NCBI GenBank assembly: GCA_965205275.1
Contig: OZ242168.1
Location: forward strand, 434,001 to 498,000
DNA from: WTFY01 sp965205275
GTDB taxonomy: Bacteria > Pseudomonadota > Gammaproteobacteria > UBA4575
Length of the DNA stretch: 64,000 nt
Direction: 5' to 3'
The position numbers and the translations under genes are program-made. Under the pieces are notes generated by a model that had not been told where the DNA came from, did no database searches, and was given only the letters and a program-made list of their open reading frames with translations. Shown one piece after another: positions 8,957 to 18,267 of the stretch. Position 1 is the stretch's first letter. Each line of letters opens with the position of its first letter.

Positions 8957-10072
8957 ATGGAAAGCGTACGTTTTTCAGAATTTTTTGGGAATCCGGGCTC
9001 GTATGATTTTATAGGTATCTGGGTGGGGCAGGTATTTGTCATAGTATTTGCAGTCCTGCTGTTTAATTTTTTGACCAATCTGCTTTTGCGCAAGCTGAGC
9101 AAAAGGGCTCAGCAATCTGCAAATCCCTGGGATGATGCATTTGTTCGTGCCGTGCAGAGACCCCTGCAGGTACTGATATGGGTGATCGGGATTTTATTTG
9201 CTGCCGATATTGTTTCCAGTAAAACAGAGGCAGAAATATTCAGGGCCATTGATCCGGTACGGAATGTTTCGATTATCGTAGTACTCACCTGGTTTTTAGT
9301 CCGGTTTGTCAGGGAATTTGAAAAGGCCTTTATCAGGACGCGTTCCCAGAAAGGCAGCAGCGTTGATGTAACCACCACCGATGCACTGGTCAAGCTCGTC
9401 AATGCATCCGTTTTCATCACCGCAGCCCTGGTCATGCTGCAGACACTGGGCTTCAGCATTTCAGGCATACTGGCTTTCGGCGGTATCGGTGGTATCGCGG
9501 TAGGGTTTGCGGCCAAGGATCTGCTGTCCAATTTCTTCGGCGGGCTGATGATTTACCTTGACCGTCCCTTCAAGGTAGGGGACTGGATATGTTCCCCCGA
9601 CAAGGAAATAGAGGGTACGGTAGAAGAAATCGGGTGGCGTCAAACCAGAATCCGCACGTTCAGCAAGCGACCTCTCTATGTGCCCAATTCAATCTTCATG
9701 AGTATTATTGTAGAAAATCCATCCCGTATGTCACATCGAAGGATCTATGAAACGATTGGCATTCGCTATGCTGACATTCATGTGATGAATACGATTGTAA
9801 GTGAAGTCAAACAAATGCTGGTAGAGCATGATGAAATCGATAAAAACCAGACCATGATTGTGAACTTTAACCAGTTCAGCGACTCCTCCGTTGATTTTTT
9901 TGTCTATACGTTTACAAATACGACGAACTGGATCAGGTTTCATGAGGTCAAGCAGGATGTCTTGCTGAAGATATCCGGGATTATTGAGAGAAATCATGCA
10001 AGCATTGCCTATCCGACACACGTTCTGCATTTTGACCGTGCCGATGATACAGTCTCGCCTCCGGAGTCGTAG
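8957..10072 (+). CDS. MscS-family mechanosensitive ion channel
   Basis: Inner-membrane channel of the small-conductance mechanosensitive family, opened by membrane tension during osmotic downshock. The 371-residue protein has N-terminal membrane spans at about residues 18-41, 67-83, 97-115 and 138-160. The pore helix block GGIGGIAVGFAAKDLLSNFF (175-194) is followed by the beta-domain motif LDRPFKVGDWI and the VEEIGWRQTRIRTF segment. It is longer than minimal MscS (286) and resembles YnaI/YbdG-type members with an extra N-terminal helix pair. It starts 31 bases after nagZ and may share its transcript. Confidence 0.9.
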   Translation: MESVRFSEFFGNPGSYDFIGIWVGQVFVIVFAVLLFNFLTNLLLRKLSKRAQQSANPWDDAFVRAVQRPLQVLIWVIGILFAADIVSSKTEAEIFRAIDPVRNVSIIVVLTWFLVRFVREFEKAFIRTRSQKGSSVDVTTTDALVKLVNASVFITAALVMLQTLGFSISGILAFGGIGGIAVGFAAKDLLSNFFGGLMIYLDRPFKVGDWICSPDKEIEGTVEEIGWRQTRIRTFSKRPLYVPNSIFMSIIVENPSRMSHRRIYETIGIRYADIHVMNTIVSEVKQMLVEHDEIDKNQTMIVNFNQFSDSSVDFFVYTFTNTTNWIRFHEVKQDVLLKISGIIERNHASIAYPTHVLHFDRADDTVSPPES

Positions 10073-10085
10073 CATTCGTCTGCAT

Positions 10086-10131
10086 CTGTCAGGTAAGGCG
10101 TATTGTTAATGGCATAATGGAAACCTGACAG
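10086..10131. repeat. Perfect 9-base inverted repeat after the MscS gene
   Basis: CTGTCAGGT (10086-10094) and ACCTGACAG (10123-10131) are exact reverse complements separated by 28 bases. The loop is long and no T-run follows, so this is not a standard terminator. It could be a protein site or an mRNA structure between the channel gene and the phosphorylase gene. Confidence 0.4.
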
Positions 10132-10273
10132 TGCGCTGGTATCTTAAGTCCCAGAAAAATGCAGGCTGCTCTTGTATGTGTGCCAGGCATAAAAGGGGTC
10201 AGGCAGTGCATCAGGTACCTGTTTTCGGCGTGCAACACAGGGCAGGTTCGCGTTTACATAAAGGAAGCTGGTC

Positions 10274-11038
10274 ATGACTACAAGGCGTCTTGCAATCATT
10301 GGCGGTACGGGGCTCACTTCAATCAGTGATCTGAAAATAACCGGTAAGCAGGAAATCGATACACCTTTTGGTGCATGCAGCAGTGCGTTGACAATCGCTG
10401 AACTGGCTGGTGATGAAATTGTTTTTTTACCCAGGCATGGGCATGCACACAATATCCCTCCGCATAAGGTAAATTATCGTGCCAATATCTGGGCTTTGCA
10501 CAGTGCAGACGTTACCCATGTGGTTGGTGTGGCTGCCGTTGGGGGTATCAGTCGGAACTGTTCTCCGGAAAAAATTGTGATTCCCGACCAGATCATCGAT
10601 TATACCTATGATCGCAGGCAGACTTTTTTTGAGCAGGATCTGGATCGGGTGACCCATATTGATTTTGTTGAGCCGTATTGCCATAAGCTTCGGGAAATCA
10701 TGCTTCGGGCTGCGGCAGACATGGATCTTGAAGTACTGGATGGCGGTACGTATGGGGTGACACAGGGGCCGCGGCTGGAAACAGCTGCTGAAGTCATGCG
10801 TATGGGAAAGGACGGTTGTGACGTAGTAGGTATGACGGCTATGCCTGAGGCGGCCTTGGCCCGGGAATTGAATCTTTGCTATGCAACGTGTGCGTTTTGC
10901 GCAAATTGGGCAGCCGGAGCCGGGGGCAGCAAGAATGAAATCGATATGGCCGGGATACGGGAGACTGTAGAGCAGGGAATGGTTTCGATCAGACAGCTTT
11001 TAATGGCTTCCGTAAGGTGTTTCAGGCTTATAGCCTGA
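10274..11038 (+). CDS. S-methyl-5'-thioinosine phosphorylase (MTAP/PNP family)
   Basis: Purine nucleoside phosphorylase-superfamily enzyme (trimeric MTAP branch). The N-terminal GGTGL (11-15) binds phosphate, and FLPRHGHAHNIPPHKVNYRA is the conserved substrate loop. GTYGVTQGPRLET and DVVGMTAMPEAALAREL complete the family core. The HNIPPHKVNYRAN form and neighbourhood with nagZ match the Pseudomonas enzyme acting on methylthioinosine rather than methylthioadenosine; substrate assignment is by analogy. The final residues MASVRCFRLIA look unlike the family C-terminus. They lie over a tRNA-like sequence at 11022-11067, as if the 3' end has been replaced. Confidence 0.85.
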   Translation: MTTRRLAIIGGTGLTSISDLKITGKQEIDTPFGACSSALTIAELAGDEIVFLPRHGHAHNIPPHKVNYRANIWALHSADVTHVVGVAAVGGISRNCSPEKIVIPDQIIDYTYDRRQTFFEQDLDRVTHIDFVEPYCHKLREIMLRAAADMDLEVLDGGTYGVTQGPRLETAAEVMRMGKDGCDVVGMTAMPEAALARELNLCYATCAFCANWAAGAGGSKNEIDMAGIRETVEQGMVSIRQLLMASVRCFRLIA

Positions 11039-11067
11039 AGGTCGCAGGTCCAAATTCTGCCCTTGCC
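11022..11067 (+). other. tRNA 3'-half-like remnant
   Basis: The sequence can fold as the 3' half of a tRNA. It has a five-pair anticodon-like stem TCAGG/CCTGA (11022-11026, 11034-11038) with a seven-base loop CTTATAG. This is followed by a five-base variable stretch AGGTC, a T-stem GCAGG/TCTGC (11044-11048, 11056-11060) with loop TCCAAAT, and then CCTTGCC. The T-loop departs from the TTCRANNC consensus at two places, and no matching 5' half with acceptor strand is seen, so it is not a working tRNA. It lies against the compositionally odd glyA gene and may be an old attachment-site scar. Confidence 0.3.
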
Positions 11068-11150
11068 CCCCTTGTTTGTCGCAGGTGGGGCACCGGTGGC
11101 GATACGTGCCCGGCTGTTTTACGATCCAGAAGTTCCAGGTTGGTATTTTG

Positions 11151-12413
11151 CTATCCGCCGTAAATCGGAAACGAGCGGCACAACCGGGTGACAGTCCGTT
11201 TCGCCTCCGCTGCAACGCCGTTGTCGTTTTTCCCAGCCGGACTGAGCAAGGATGCAATCATGCGTCCGACAATTTCGAATTCGGCTTCCATGAATCCGCG
11301 TGTTGTCGCGGCCGCGACCCCCAAACGCAGGCCGCTCCACTTCGTGGGGTTGGCGACATCAAAGGGGATAGCGTTTTTGTTCGATGTGATGCCGACTCTT
11401 TCGAGAATGTGTTCGGCAGTTTCACCTGTCAGGCCTGTTTGCGAGAGATCCAGCAGGACGATATGCGTGTCGGTTCCGCCAGTGACGACCCCGATTCCAG
11501 CATCGATCAGAATCGCCGCCAGTTTCGCGGCATTTGCCTTGACCTGCCGGGCATAGTCCTTGAATTCAGGATGCAGCGCTTCACCGAGGCAGATTGCCTT
11601 GGCAGCAATCACCTGGGTGTGAATACTTCCCTGAACGCCCGGAAACACCGAAGACTGCAGTGTCTTGCGCCAGGTGTCGTTCCCGGAGAGGATTATGCCG
11701 CCGCGCGGGCCGCGCAGGGTCTTTGTCGTCGTGCCGGTGACGATGTCGGCATGCGGAATCGGCGACGGGTGCACGCCGCCTGCAACAAGACCGGCTATGT
11801 GCGCCATGTCGACCATAAAATATGCACCGGCCTTCTTTGCGGCTACGGCCAGTCTTTCGAAGTCAAGGGTTCGCGGATAGGCGGATCCGCCTGCGATAAG
11901 GAGTCGCGGTCGTAATTCGATGGCCTTCGCTTCGACTTCGCTGTAGTCAATCATTTTGGTTTCGCGCGAAACGCCGTAATGGTGGGCCTCGAACCAGCGG
12001 CCGGACAGATTACTGCGAAGGCCATGGCTCAGATGCCCCCCTGCCGCGAGATCGAGACTGAGCACCCGGTCGCCGGGTCGCATCAGCGCGAAGAAGGCAG
12101 CCAGATTGGCCTGGCTGCCGGAGTGCGGCTGCACGTTGGCATAGGAACACTGGAATAACTCGCATGCACGCTCGATCGCGGCCTGCTCGACTATGTCGGC
12201 ATACTGTTCGCCGCCTTGAAATCGGGCACCGGGATATCCTTCAAGCGTCTTGTTTGTCATCTCGTGGCCGAGTGCATCGAGCACGGCACGGCTGACGATG
12301 TTCTCGGAGGCGATCAACTCGATCTGATCCTGCTGGCGCTGTTTTTCACCGGACAGAGCTTCAGCTATCAGTGGATCGTATTTACCTGCGCTGGATGTGA
12401 AAAATCCGGTCAT
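11151..12413 (-). CDS. glyA: Serine hydroxymethyltransferase
   Basis: PLP enzyme interconverting serine and glycine with tetrahydrofolate, supplying one-carbon units. The 420-residue product has IELIASENIVS (31-41), EGYPGARFQGGEQY (58-71), VQPHSGSQANLAA and VDMAHIAGL (201-209), with PLP Lys231 in GTTTKTLRGPRGG. Nearly all SHMTs have His just before this Lys; here Thr230 replaces it. The gene is visibly richer in G+C than its neighbours, with many CGC/GCG codons and a long open antisense frame. Its style (KTLRGPRGG, LAAGGHLSHG) recalls alphaproteobacterial second copies. Transfer is plausible. The C-terminal tail after MIASLL is unusual. It lies downstream of csiV on the same strand. Confidence 0.9.
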   Translation of the reverse strand: MTGFFTSSAGKYDPLIAEALSGEKQRQQDQIELIASENIVSRAVLDALGHEMTNKTLEGYPGARFQGGEQYADIVEQAAIERACELFQCSYANVQPHSGSQANLAAFFALMRPGDRVLSLDLAAGGHLSHGLRSNLSGRWFEAHHYGVSRETKMIDYSEVEAKAIELRPRLLIAGGSAYPRTLDFERLAVAAKKAGAYFMVDMAHIAGLVAGGVHPSPIPHADIVTGTTTKTLRGPRGGIILSGNDTWRKTLQSSVFPGVQGSIHTQVIAAKAICLGEALHPEFKDYARQVKANAAKLAAILIDAGIGVVTGGTDTHIVLLDLSQTGLTGETAEHILERVGITSNKNAIPFDVANPTKWSGLRLGVAAATTRGFMEAEFEIVGRMIASLLSPAGKNDNGVAAEAKRTVTRLCRSFPIYGG

Positions 12414-12519
12414 GACAGTTTCTCCTCACAGCGCAATAGGTCTTTGAACGTATACATGTAGTATGCGTAACCTTGGGACGGTGGCTGACCCCTGCCGCAG
12501 AAACTATAATCAGACAATT

Positions 12520-13209
12520 CTAAACATCACTGTCTGCAGGGTGTATTTCGACCAGGATGCCGAATAATGGGTGGTCGATGTAATGCAGTTCTTTGCTGCG
12601 CATTTTCCGGTGCGCCTTTAGCGTAAAGTCTGCCAGGACAAGATCGCGTTCGGGCGTGTCGGGTTCGGTGTCTGCCTTGATGTTGAAGGGTCTTCGGTAG
12701 ACCAGGTCTGTAAACACATGCAGGTAACGACCCAGAACCACCTTGATGGTGCCGTCCAGTTCATTAACCGGATGCTCTTCCTGCACCACCTGGTCGCTGA
12801 AACCGGTTTGTGCAGATGCGCGCTCCCTGAATTCATTGCTGTAATCCCTGCCCGCATGGACACGAACCGCAATGGCCTTTTTTTTTGAAAGGCCGGGTTG
12901 CAGCCAGGCAGTATGTTTCAGGATCCTGTATTTTCCGGATACCTCCAAGGCTGCAGCCTGATTACCCAGTCGCAGCGTGTCCTCAGGCAGGGGCAGGAAA
13001 TCATAAAAAACTGCATCGTTATCCAGCAGGATAGCCCCTTGTAAATCCGGTATGGCCGCTTGGGTTGAAATGTGCAATGAAGGTTCGTTGATGCCCTGCA
13101 CATTAGCGAAAAAGATCATCTCAACGATGTAGTCTTTCGCAAATACAGGAGGGCAAAGCCAGAGTATTGACAGGAACAGTATACATTTTGCCTGATTGAG
13201 ATTTTTCAT
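12520..13209 (-). CDS. CsiV-family periplasmic protein
   Basis: Secreted 229-residue protein with a clear signal peptide (KCILFLSILWLCPPVFA, cut near residue 24). It starts with DYIVEMIFFAN, the pattern of the CsiV family. CsiV is described as a peptidoglycan-binding partner that activates the LpoA-PBP1a system in gammaproteobacteria. The later WLQPGLSKKKAIAVRVHAG and GTIKVVLGRYLHVFTDLVY segments also fit, as does the C-terminal RRKMRSKELHYIDHPLFGI-like end typical of proteins encoded beside mfd. It is 26 bases downstream of mfd on the same strand, the common arrangement. Confidence 0.75.
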   Translation of the reverse strand: MKNLNQAKCILFLSILWLCPPVFAKDYIVEMIFFANVQGINEPSLHISTQAAIPDLQGAILLDNDAVFYDFLPLPEDTLRLGNQAAALEVSGKYRILKHTAWLQPGLSKKKAIAVRVHAGRDYSNEFRERASAQTGFSDQVVQEEHPVNELDGTIKVVLGRYLHVFTDLVYRRPFNIKADTEPDTPERDLVLADFTLKAHRKMRSKELHYIDHPLFGILVEIHPADSDV

Positions 13210-13235
13210 AGATAGCGGGTGGTGCGGTCCGAGGT

Positions 13236-16200
13236 TCAGGCTGCCTGTTTTAATTGCAGGTCATTCAGTAACCCGACAATCGTGTCTGTGCGTTCCCGGG
13301 CATTATTCATTTCAGCATATACAGTGAGTTTTTCGGCACTGCTGAGTTTATAGGTGGCAGGGTTCTTTTGAACAAGTGCCAGCAGCTTGTTTACATCTAT
13401 ATTAGGTGATTTTGCAAAGCTCAGGTGAGCAATTTTGTTGCTGGCCCGAATGTGCGTAACGTCGTAATGCTCAGCAACCAGTTTGAGCTGTGTGACCTGA
13501 AAGAGGTTTTTCGTGTACTCAGGCAGCAAACCAAACCGGTCTACCAGTTCAACTCCCAAGTCATCCAGGTCATCCATACTCCCGGCGTTTGCTATACGTT
13601 TGTATAGCACCAGCCGGGTGTGTACATCCGGTACATAATCCTCTGGCAACAGGGCAGGTACCCCCAGGTCCACCTCAATTCCCCGATCTGACTGCAGGTC
13701 AGACGTGGGTATCTCGCCTGCCTTGAGGGCCGCTACGGTACGTGCCAGGAGCTGGTTATACAGACTGAAACCAATTTCATGGATTTGGCCGCTTTGTTCG
13801 GCACCCAGTAATTCACCGGCCCCCCTGATTTCCAGGTCGTGGGTGGCCACTGTAAATCCTGCGCCCAGGTCTTCCAGCGATTCTATGGTCTGCAGTCGCT
13901 TCACGGCATCTTCGGATATTGCAGCTTTGGGTGGTGTAATCAGATAGGCATAGGCCCGATGACAGGACCGGCCAACCCGTCCACGAATCTGATGCAGTTG
14001 TGAAAGGCCCAGTTTGTCAGCACGATTGATAATGATGGTATTGGCCGATGGAATATCGATACCGTTCTCTATGATTGTGGTGCACACCAGTATGTGAAAA
14101 CGCTGGTGATAGAAATCCAGCATCACCTGTTCCAGGTCCCGTTCAGGCATCTGACCGTGTGCAATTCCGATTGCAGCATCCGGCAGCAGCTGTCGTACTT
14201 CCCTGGCAGTTTTTTCTATACTCCTGACTTCATTGTGCAGGAAAAAGATCTGCCCGCCACGCCGGAGTTCACGAAGGCAGGCCTCCTGTATCGTGCTGGT
14301 GTCCCAGGTGCCTACGAAGGTTTTTATGGCGTGGCGATGGCTTGGGGGGGTTGCAATAATGGACAGGTCACGCAACCCGCTTAATGACATATTCAATGTT
14401 CTTGGAATAGGGGTGGCCGTCAGGGTCAGGACATCCACTTCGGTTCGCATTTTCTTCAGAATTTCTTTCTGGCGTACACCAAAACGCTGTTCTTCGTCAA
14501 TAACAATCAAACCAAGATCCCTGAACTTGATGTCCGCACTGAGTAATTTATGTGTGCCAATGATGATATCTATGCTTCCATCTGTCAGGCCAGCTTTTAC
14601 GATATTCTGGTTTTTGGCAAATACAAAACGTGAGATATGCTCGATGCGTACTGGCCAGTCAGCAAATCGGTCGCTGAAGCTCTGGAAGTGCTGCAGGGCA
14701 AGCAATGTAGTCGGCACCAGCACTGCGACCTGCTTGCCTGCTGAAGCTGCCACAAAGGCAGCACGCATGGCGACTTCGGTTTTACCAAAACCGACATCGC
14801 CACACACGATACGGTCCATGGGTTTTTGCGATTCCATATCTGCAATGACGTCATCGATCGCTTTTTGCTGGTCAGGCGTTTCTTCATAGATAAAGGTTGA
14901 TCCAAACAGGCTCAGCTCCTGGTGATCAAGGGCATATTGATAGCCTTTTCTGGCCTCGCGAAGGGAATAGATGTCAAGCAGTTCTGCAGCCACATCGCGG
15001 GTGCGTGCCATTGCGCGACGCTTTATATTTTTCCAGGCCTCACCACCCAGGCGATGCAGGGGTGCATTTTCCTCCGAGGCCCCCGTGTAACGGCTGACGA
15101 GATGCAGGGATGATACCGGTACGTACAGGATGTCGTTATTGGCATACTCCAAAGTCAGGAATTCTGTTTCGGTGCCACTGAGATTCAGCGTTTTCAGGCC
15201 ACGATACCGGCCTACACCGTGGTCTTCATGGACCATCGGCGAGCCTTCGCTTAGCTCTGAAAGGTCCCGGATTAATGCTTCGGCATCCTGTATCTGTCTT
15301 CTGCGTCGCCTTTTCTGTTTTACACGTACTCCAAACAGATTGCTTTCAGTGATGATCGCGATCCTGTCTTCCGGCAGGAGCAGGCCTTCTTCCAAAGGCC
15401 CCACTGTGATGGCCAGAGCCGATTCGAGGCCCATGAATTCCTGCCAGTCGGCTACAGCATGCGGGTGCAGATCAAAACCTTTCAGTACATCCAGCAGGTA
15501 TTCCCTTCTGCCTGGGGATTCGGCAAGAAACAGTATTTTGCAGGCACTGGTTTCAATAAACCGCTTGAGTTCTGTTGCCGGGTCCGCTACACGTGAGTTT
15601 ATGGCAAGGCTGGGCAGGGCACGGGTACTGAAGTTGTACTGGCCATGATGCGGTCGTTCCAGCTTGTATTGCTGCAACCGGATTGTACTGAATTCCTGCA
15701 GGTTCTTTTCAAGGCATGCGGTCGATATCCATAGCTGTTCGGGGTGCAGCGGTGGACGTTCCAGATCATGTTTTCTCTGCTCATATCTTGAAAATACTTC
15801 ATTTTCAAAATCCCTGGCGGTGTCGATACTGTCTTCAATTAAAACCAGCTGGCATTTTTCAGGAAGATAACTGAAGAATGTGCTGGTCTGTTCGTAAAAT
15901 AATGGCAGGTAATATTCGATGCCCCGAGGCAGACTGTGATTGCTGACATCCCGGTAGATCACACTGTTGTTCGGGTCACCTTCAAACTGAATCCTGTAGT
16001 TTTGTCTGAAGCGTTTGATAGCGTTCTCATCCGTTGGAAACTCCCTGGCAGGGAGGATCTGCATGTGGTCTGTCTGGCTGATCGAAACCTGGTTTTCAGG
16101 ATTGAACGTACGAATTGTTTCAATTTCGTCGTTGAGCAAATCAATTCGGTACGGTTGACGACAGCCCATGGGGTACAGGTCAATGATGGAGCCGCGGACG

Positions 16201-16691
16201 GCAAATTCACCATGCAGCATGACTTGCGAGACATGCTGGTAACCGGCCTTGACCAGGGTTTTCCTGAAATCATCCAGGTTCAACTGGTCCCCTGTCGCAA
16301 GGCTCAGGATTTGATTCAGGATGAAAGACTCGGGTGCAAGTCTGGCTGTGATGGTGGTGACTGAAACAATTAACGCACCACATTTTGCATTCAGTAATGA
16401 CCGTAAAATGAGTAGCCGGTCAGAAATGATGTCTTCATGAGGGGAAAATACATCATAAGGAAGTGTTTCGTAATCCGGAAACATGAAAATGTTTGCAGAC
16501 GGATGACAAAAGAATGCAAGCTCGTTTTCCAGTGCCTGTGCAGACTGAATATCCGGAGTGATGATCAGGGTCAGGCCGGCAAATTGTTCAATGGCGGTTG
16601 CCAGTGCCAGGCTTTTACTGCACCCGTAGGTCTGCCCCCAGGTAATATGGATATCGGTTTTTCCGGGCAGTGGAGGGTTAAAAATATTCAT
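13236..16691 (-). CDS. mfd: Transcription-repair coupling factor Mfd
   Basis: DNA translocase that removes stalled RNA polymerase at lesions and recruits UvrA. The 1151-residue protein has the UvrB-homology N-terminal module (WGQTYGCSKSLALA onward), and the CarD-like RNA polymerase interaction domain around residues 480-550 (MVHEDHGVGRYRG, DILYVPVSSLHLVSRY). Next come the helicase core with Walker A GDVGFGKTEVAMRAAF and motif II VIDEEQRFG, then motif VI region HQIRGRVGRS, and the C-terminal TRCF regulatory domain. Length and order are normal. It is transcribed divergently from the ccm operon, with csiV following. Confidence 0.96.
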   Translation of the reverse strand: MNIFNPPLPGKTDIHITWGQTYGCSKSLALATAIEQFAGLTLIITPDIQSAQALENELAFFCHPSANIFMFPDYETLPYDVFSPHEDIISDRLLILRSLLNAKCGALIVSVTTITARLAPESFILNQILSLATGDQLNLDDFRKTLVKAGYQHVSQVMLHGEFAVRGSIIDLYPMGCRQPYRIDLLNDEIETIRTFNPENQVSISQTDHMQILPAREFPTDENAIKRFRQNYRIQFEGDPNNSVIYRDVSNHSLPRGIEYYLPLFYEQTSTFFSYLPEKCQLVLIEDSIDTARDFENEVFSRYEQRKHDLERPPLHPEQLWISTACLEKNLQEFSTIRLQQYKLERPHHGQYNFSTRALPSLAINSRVADPATELKRFIETSACKILFLAESPGRREYLLDVLKGFDLHPHAVADWQEFMGLESALAITVGPLEEGLLLPEDRIAIITESNLFGVRVKQKRRRRRQIQDAEALIRDLSELSEGSPMVHEDHGVGRYRGLKTLNLSGTETEFLTLEYANNDILYVPVSSLHLVSRYTGASEENAPLHRLGGEAWKNIKRRAMARTRDVAAELLDIYSLREARKGYQYALDHQELSLFGSTFIYEETPDQQKAIDDVIADMESQKPMDRIVCGDVGFGKTEVAMRAAFVAASAGKQVAVLVPTTLLALQHFQSFSDRFADWPVRIEHISRFVFAKNQNIVKAGLTDGSIDIIIGTHKLLSADIKFRDLGLIVIDEEQRFGVRQKEILKKMRTEVDVLTLTATPIPRTLNMSLSGLRDLSIIATPPSHRHAIKTFVGTWDTSTIQEACLRELRRGGQIFFLHNEVRSIEKTAREVRQLLPDAAIGIAHGQMPERDLEQVMLDFYHQRFHILVCTTIIENGIDIPSANTIIINRADKLGLSQLHQIRGRVGRSCHRAYAYLITPPKAAISEDAVKRLQTIESLEDLGAGFTVATHDLEIRGAGELLGAEQSGQIHEIGFSLYNQLLARTVAALKAGEIPTSDLQSDRGIEVDLGVPALLPEDYVPDVHTRLVLYKRIANAGSMDDLDDLGVELVDRFGLLPEYTKNLFQVTQLKLVAEHYDVTHIRASNKIAHLSFAKSPNIDVNKLLALVQKNPATYKLSSAEKLTVYAEMNNARERTDTIVGLLNDLQLKQAA

Positions 16692-16963
16692 GGTCTGCGG
16701 GATACCGGGGAATACAGGATGCCCGGGGTGTTTTTTTGGTGATCATAACAGGTAGTCTGGCCGGTATGGGGGCTGTCGCGCAAGAAATGCACCCTCTGCT
16801 TCGTCCTTTCACGTTTTCCGGAAGCCTGTCCGGTTCATTCGATTGATTCGCTATGCCCGCCATAATTCGTTCGTTGTTTTTAAGACACTGCATGTTAAGA
16901 TTCTTTTGCAATTAATGCATTACCTGTTCTGGCCCTGTAGTTTACCTGATTGAATTCAATGCG

Positions 16964-17596
16964 ATGCGTACACAAGCGGCAAGCATGCTCAGAGCACATG
17001 ACCTGAAATGTGTGCGGGGCGGCACGGAACTATTCTCCAATCTGGGTTTCTCAATTGAGTCAGGTCAGGCATTGGTAGTTAAAGGTGGCAATGGCAGCGG
17101 CAAGACAAGTTTGTTGAGGATTTTATGCGGATTTAATTATCCTGCTGAGGGGGAGGTGACCTGGTGTGGCGAACCCGCATTCAGGCATGAGGGTTTCAGA
17201 CAGCAGGTTTCCTATATCGGCCACCAGTCAGGAGTAAAACTGGACCTGACGGTACGGGAGAATCTTTTATTCATGCAGCGGCTGGCAGGCGGGGATGGCG
17301 ATGAATCCGAGGTAAAGGAAGTGACCCGTGCTGTGGGCCTGTTCAGGCAAAGAAATGTGCTCACAGGCAAGCTTTCTGCTGGACAGAAGCGCCGTGTTGC
17401 GCTGGCCAAACTGCAGCTGGAACAAAGAATCATCTGGGTGCTGGACGAGCCGCTTACTGCATTGGACAAGGAGTTTATCGGTAAATTTGAGCTGGATTTG
17501 AAAAATCACCTGGATCACCAGGGCATGCTGGTGGTCACCACCCATCGTGAATTGAAAATTCCGGAACATCGGATCAAGCGAATTAACCTTTCATAA
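16964..17596 (+). CDS. ccmA: Haem exporter ATP-binding protein CcmA
   Basis: ABC ATPase of the CcmABCD complex that releases holo-CcmE during cytochrome c maturation. Visible motifs: Walker A GGNGSGKTSLL, Q-loop in SYIGHQSG, signature LSAGQKRRVALAKL, Walker B IIWVLDEPLTALD and switch TTHRE. At 210 residues from ATG 16964 the length is normal; an internal Met at residue 8 (MLRAHDLKC) may be the true start. First gene of a compact ccmABCDEFGHI operon, with ccmB starting two bases after its stop. Confidence 0.93.
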   Translation: MRTQAASMLRAHDLKCVRGGTELFSNLGFSIESGQALVVKGGNGSGKTSLLRILCGFNYPAEGEVTWCGEPAFRHEGFRQQVSYIGHQSGVKLDLTVRENLLFMQRLAGGDGDESEVKEVTRAVGLFRQRNVLTGKLSAGQKRRVALAKLQLEQRIIWVLDEPLTALDKEFIGKFELDLKNHLDHQGMLVVTTHRELKIPEHRIKRINLS

Positions 17597-17598
17597 CT

Positions 17599-18267
17599 GT
17601 GCTAAATGTACTCCTGACTGTCATTCAACGTGATCTGCTGCTGGCTTTCCGGAGGCGTGCAGAATTGATGAATCCGGTTTTGTTCTATGTGATTGTGGCA
17701 ACCCTTTTTCCGCTGGGAGTCAGTCCGGATGCTCATTTTCTGAGCCAGCTGGCACCTGGGCTGGTATGGGTTGCAACGTTGCTGGCGGCGTTGATATCCA
17801 TGGAAAGTATTTTCAGGCAGGATTTTGAAGATGGCAGCATTGAGCAGTTGTTTTTAAGCCCACACCCTCTTTCCTTATTGATATCGGGTAAAGTGGTTGC
17901 ACACTGGCTGATTACTGGGGTGCCCATGCTGGTGATTGTTCCGGCGATGGCTTTACTTCTGCATATACCAGGTCAGGCGCTCCCTGTGCTGTGGGTTACG
18001 GTATTGCTTGGCACGCCGATACTGAGCCTGGTCGGTGCAATCGGGGCGGCACTTACGGCAGGTCTGCGAGGTGGAGGGATATTACTGGGCCTGCTTGTAT
18101 TGCCGCTTTATATTCCGGTGTTGATATTCGCGTCATCCGCCGTAAGCGCTGCAACGGACGGGCTGGCGGCTTCAGGGCAGCTGGCCATGCTGGGTGCCGG
18201 TTTGATCCTGGCACTGATCCTGGCCCCGCTGGCCATCAGCGCTTCATTGAAAATAAGCATGAGTTGA
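17599..18267 (+). CDS. ccmB: Haem exporter membrane protein CcmB
   Basis: Membrane partner of CcmA in cytochrome c maturation. The 222-residue protein has about six hydrophobic spans and the family opening VIQRDLLLAFRRRAELMNPVL. LAPGLVWVATLLAALISMESIFRQDFEDGSIEQL is also characteristic. Translation starts at GTG 17599. The stop is immediately followed by the ccmC ATG, which implies translational coupling. Confidence 0.93.
   Translation: MLNVLLTVIQRDLLLAFRRRAELMNPVLFYVIVATLFPLGVSPDAHFLSQLAPGLVWVATLLAALISMESIFRQDFEDGSIEQLFLSPHPLSLLISGKVVAHWLITGVPMLVIVPAMALLLHIPGQALPVLWVTVLLGTPILSLVGAIGAALTAGLRGGGILLGLLVLPLYIPVLIFASSAVSAATDGLAASGQLAMLGAGLILALILAPLAISASLKISMS

Noticed and set aside
11076..11915. 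279-residue open frame antisense to glyA
   Set aside because: Open only because glyA is G+C-rich; no start context, domain or composition of a real protein, and glyA itself is complete and well conserved.
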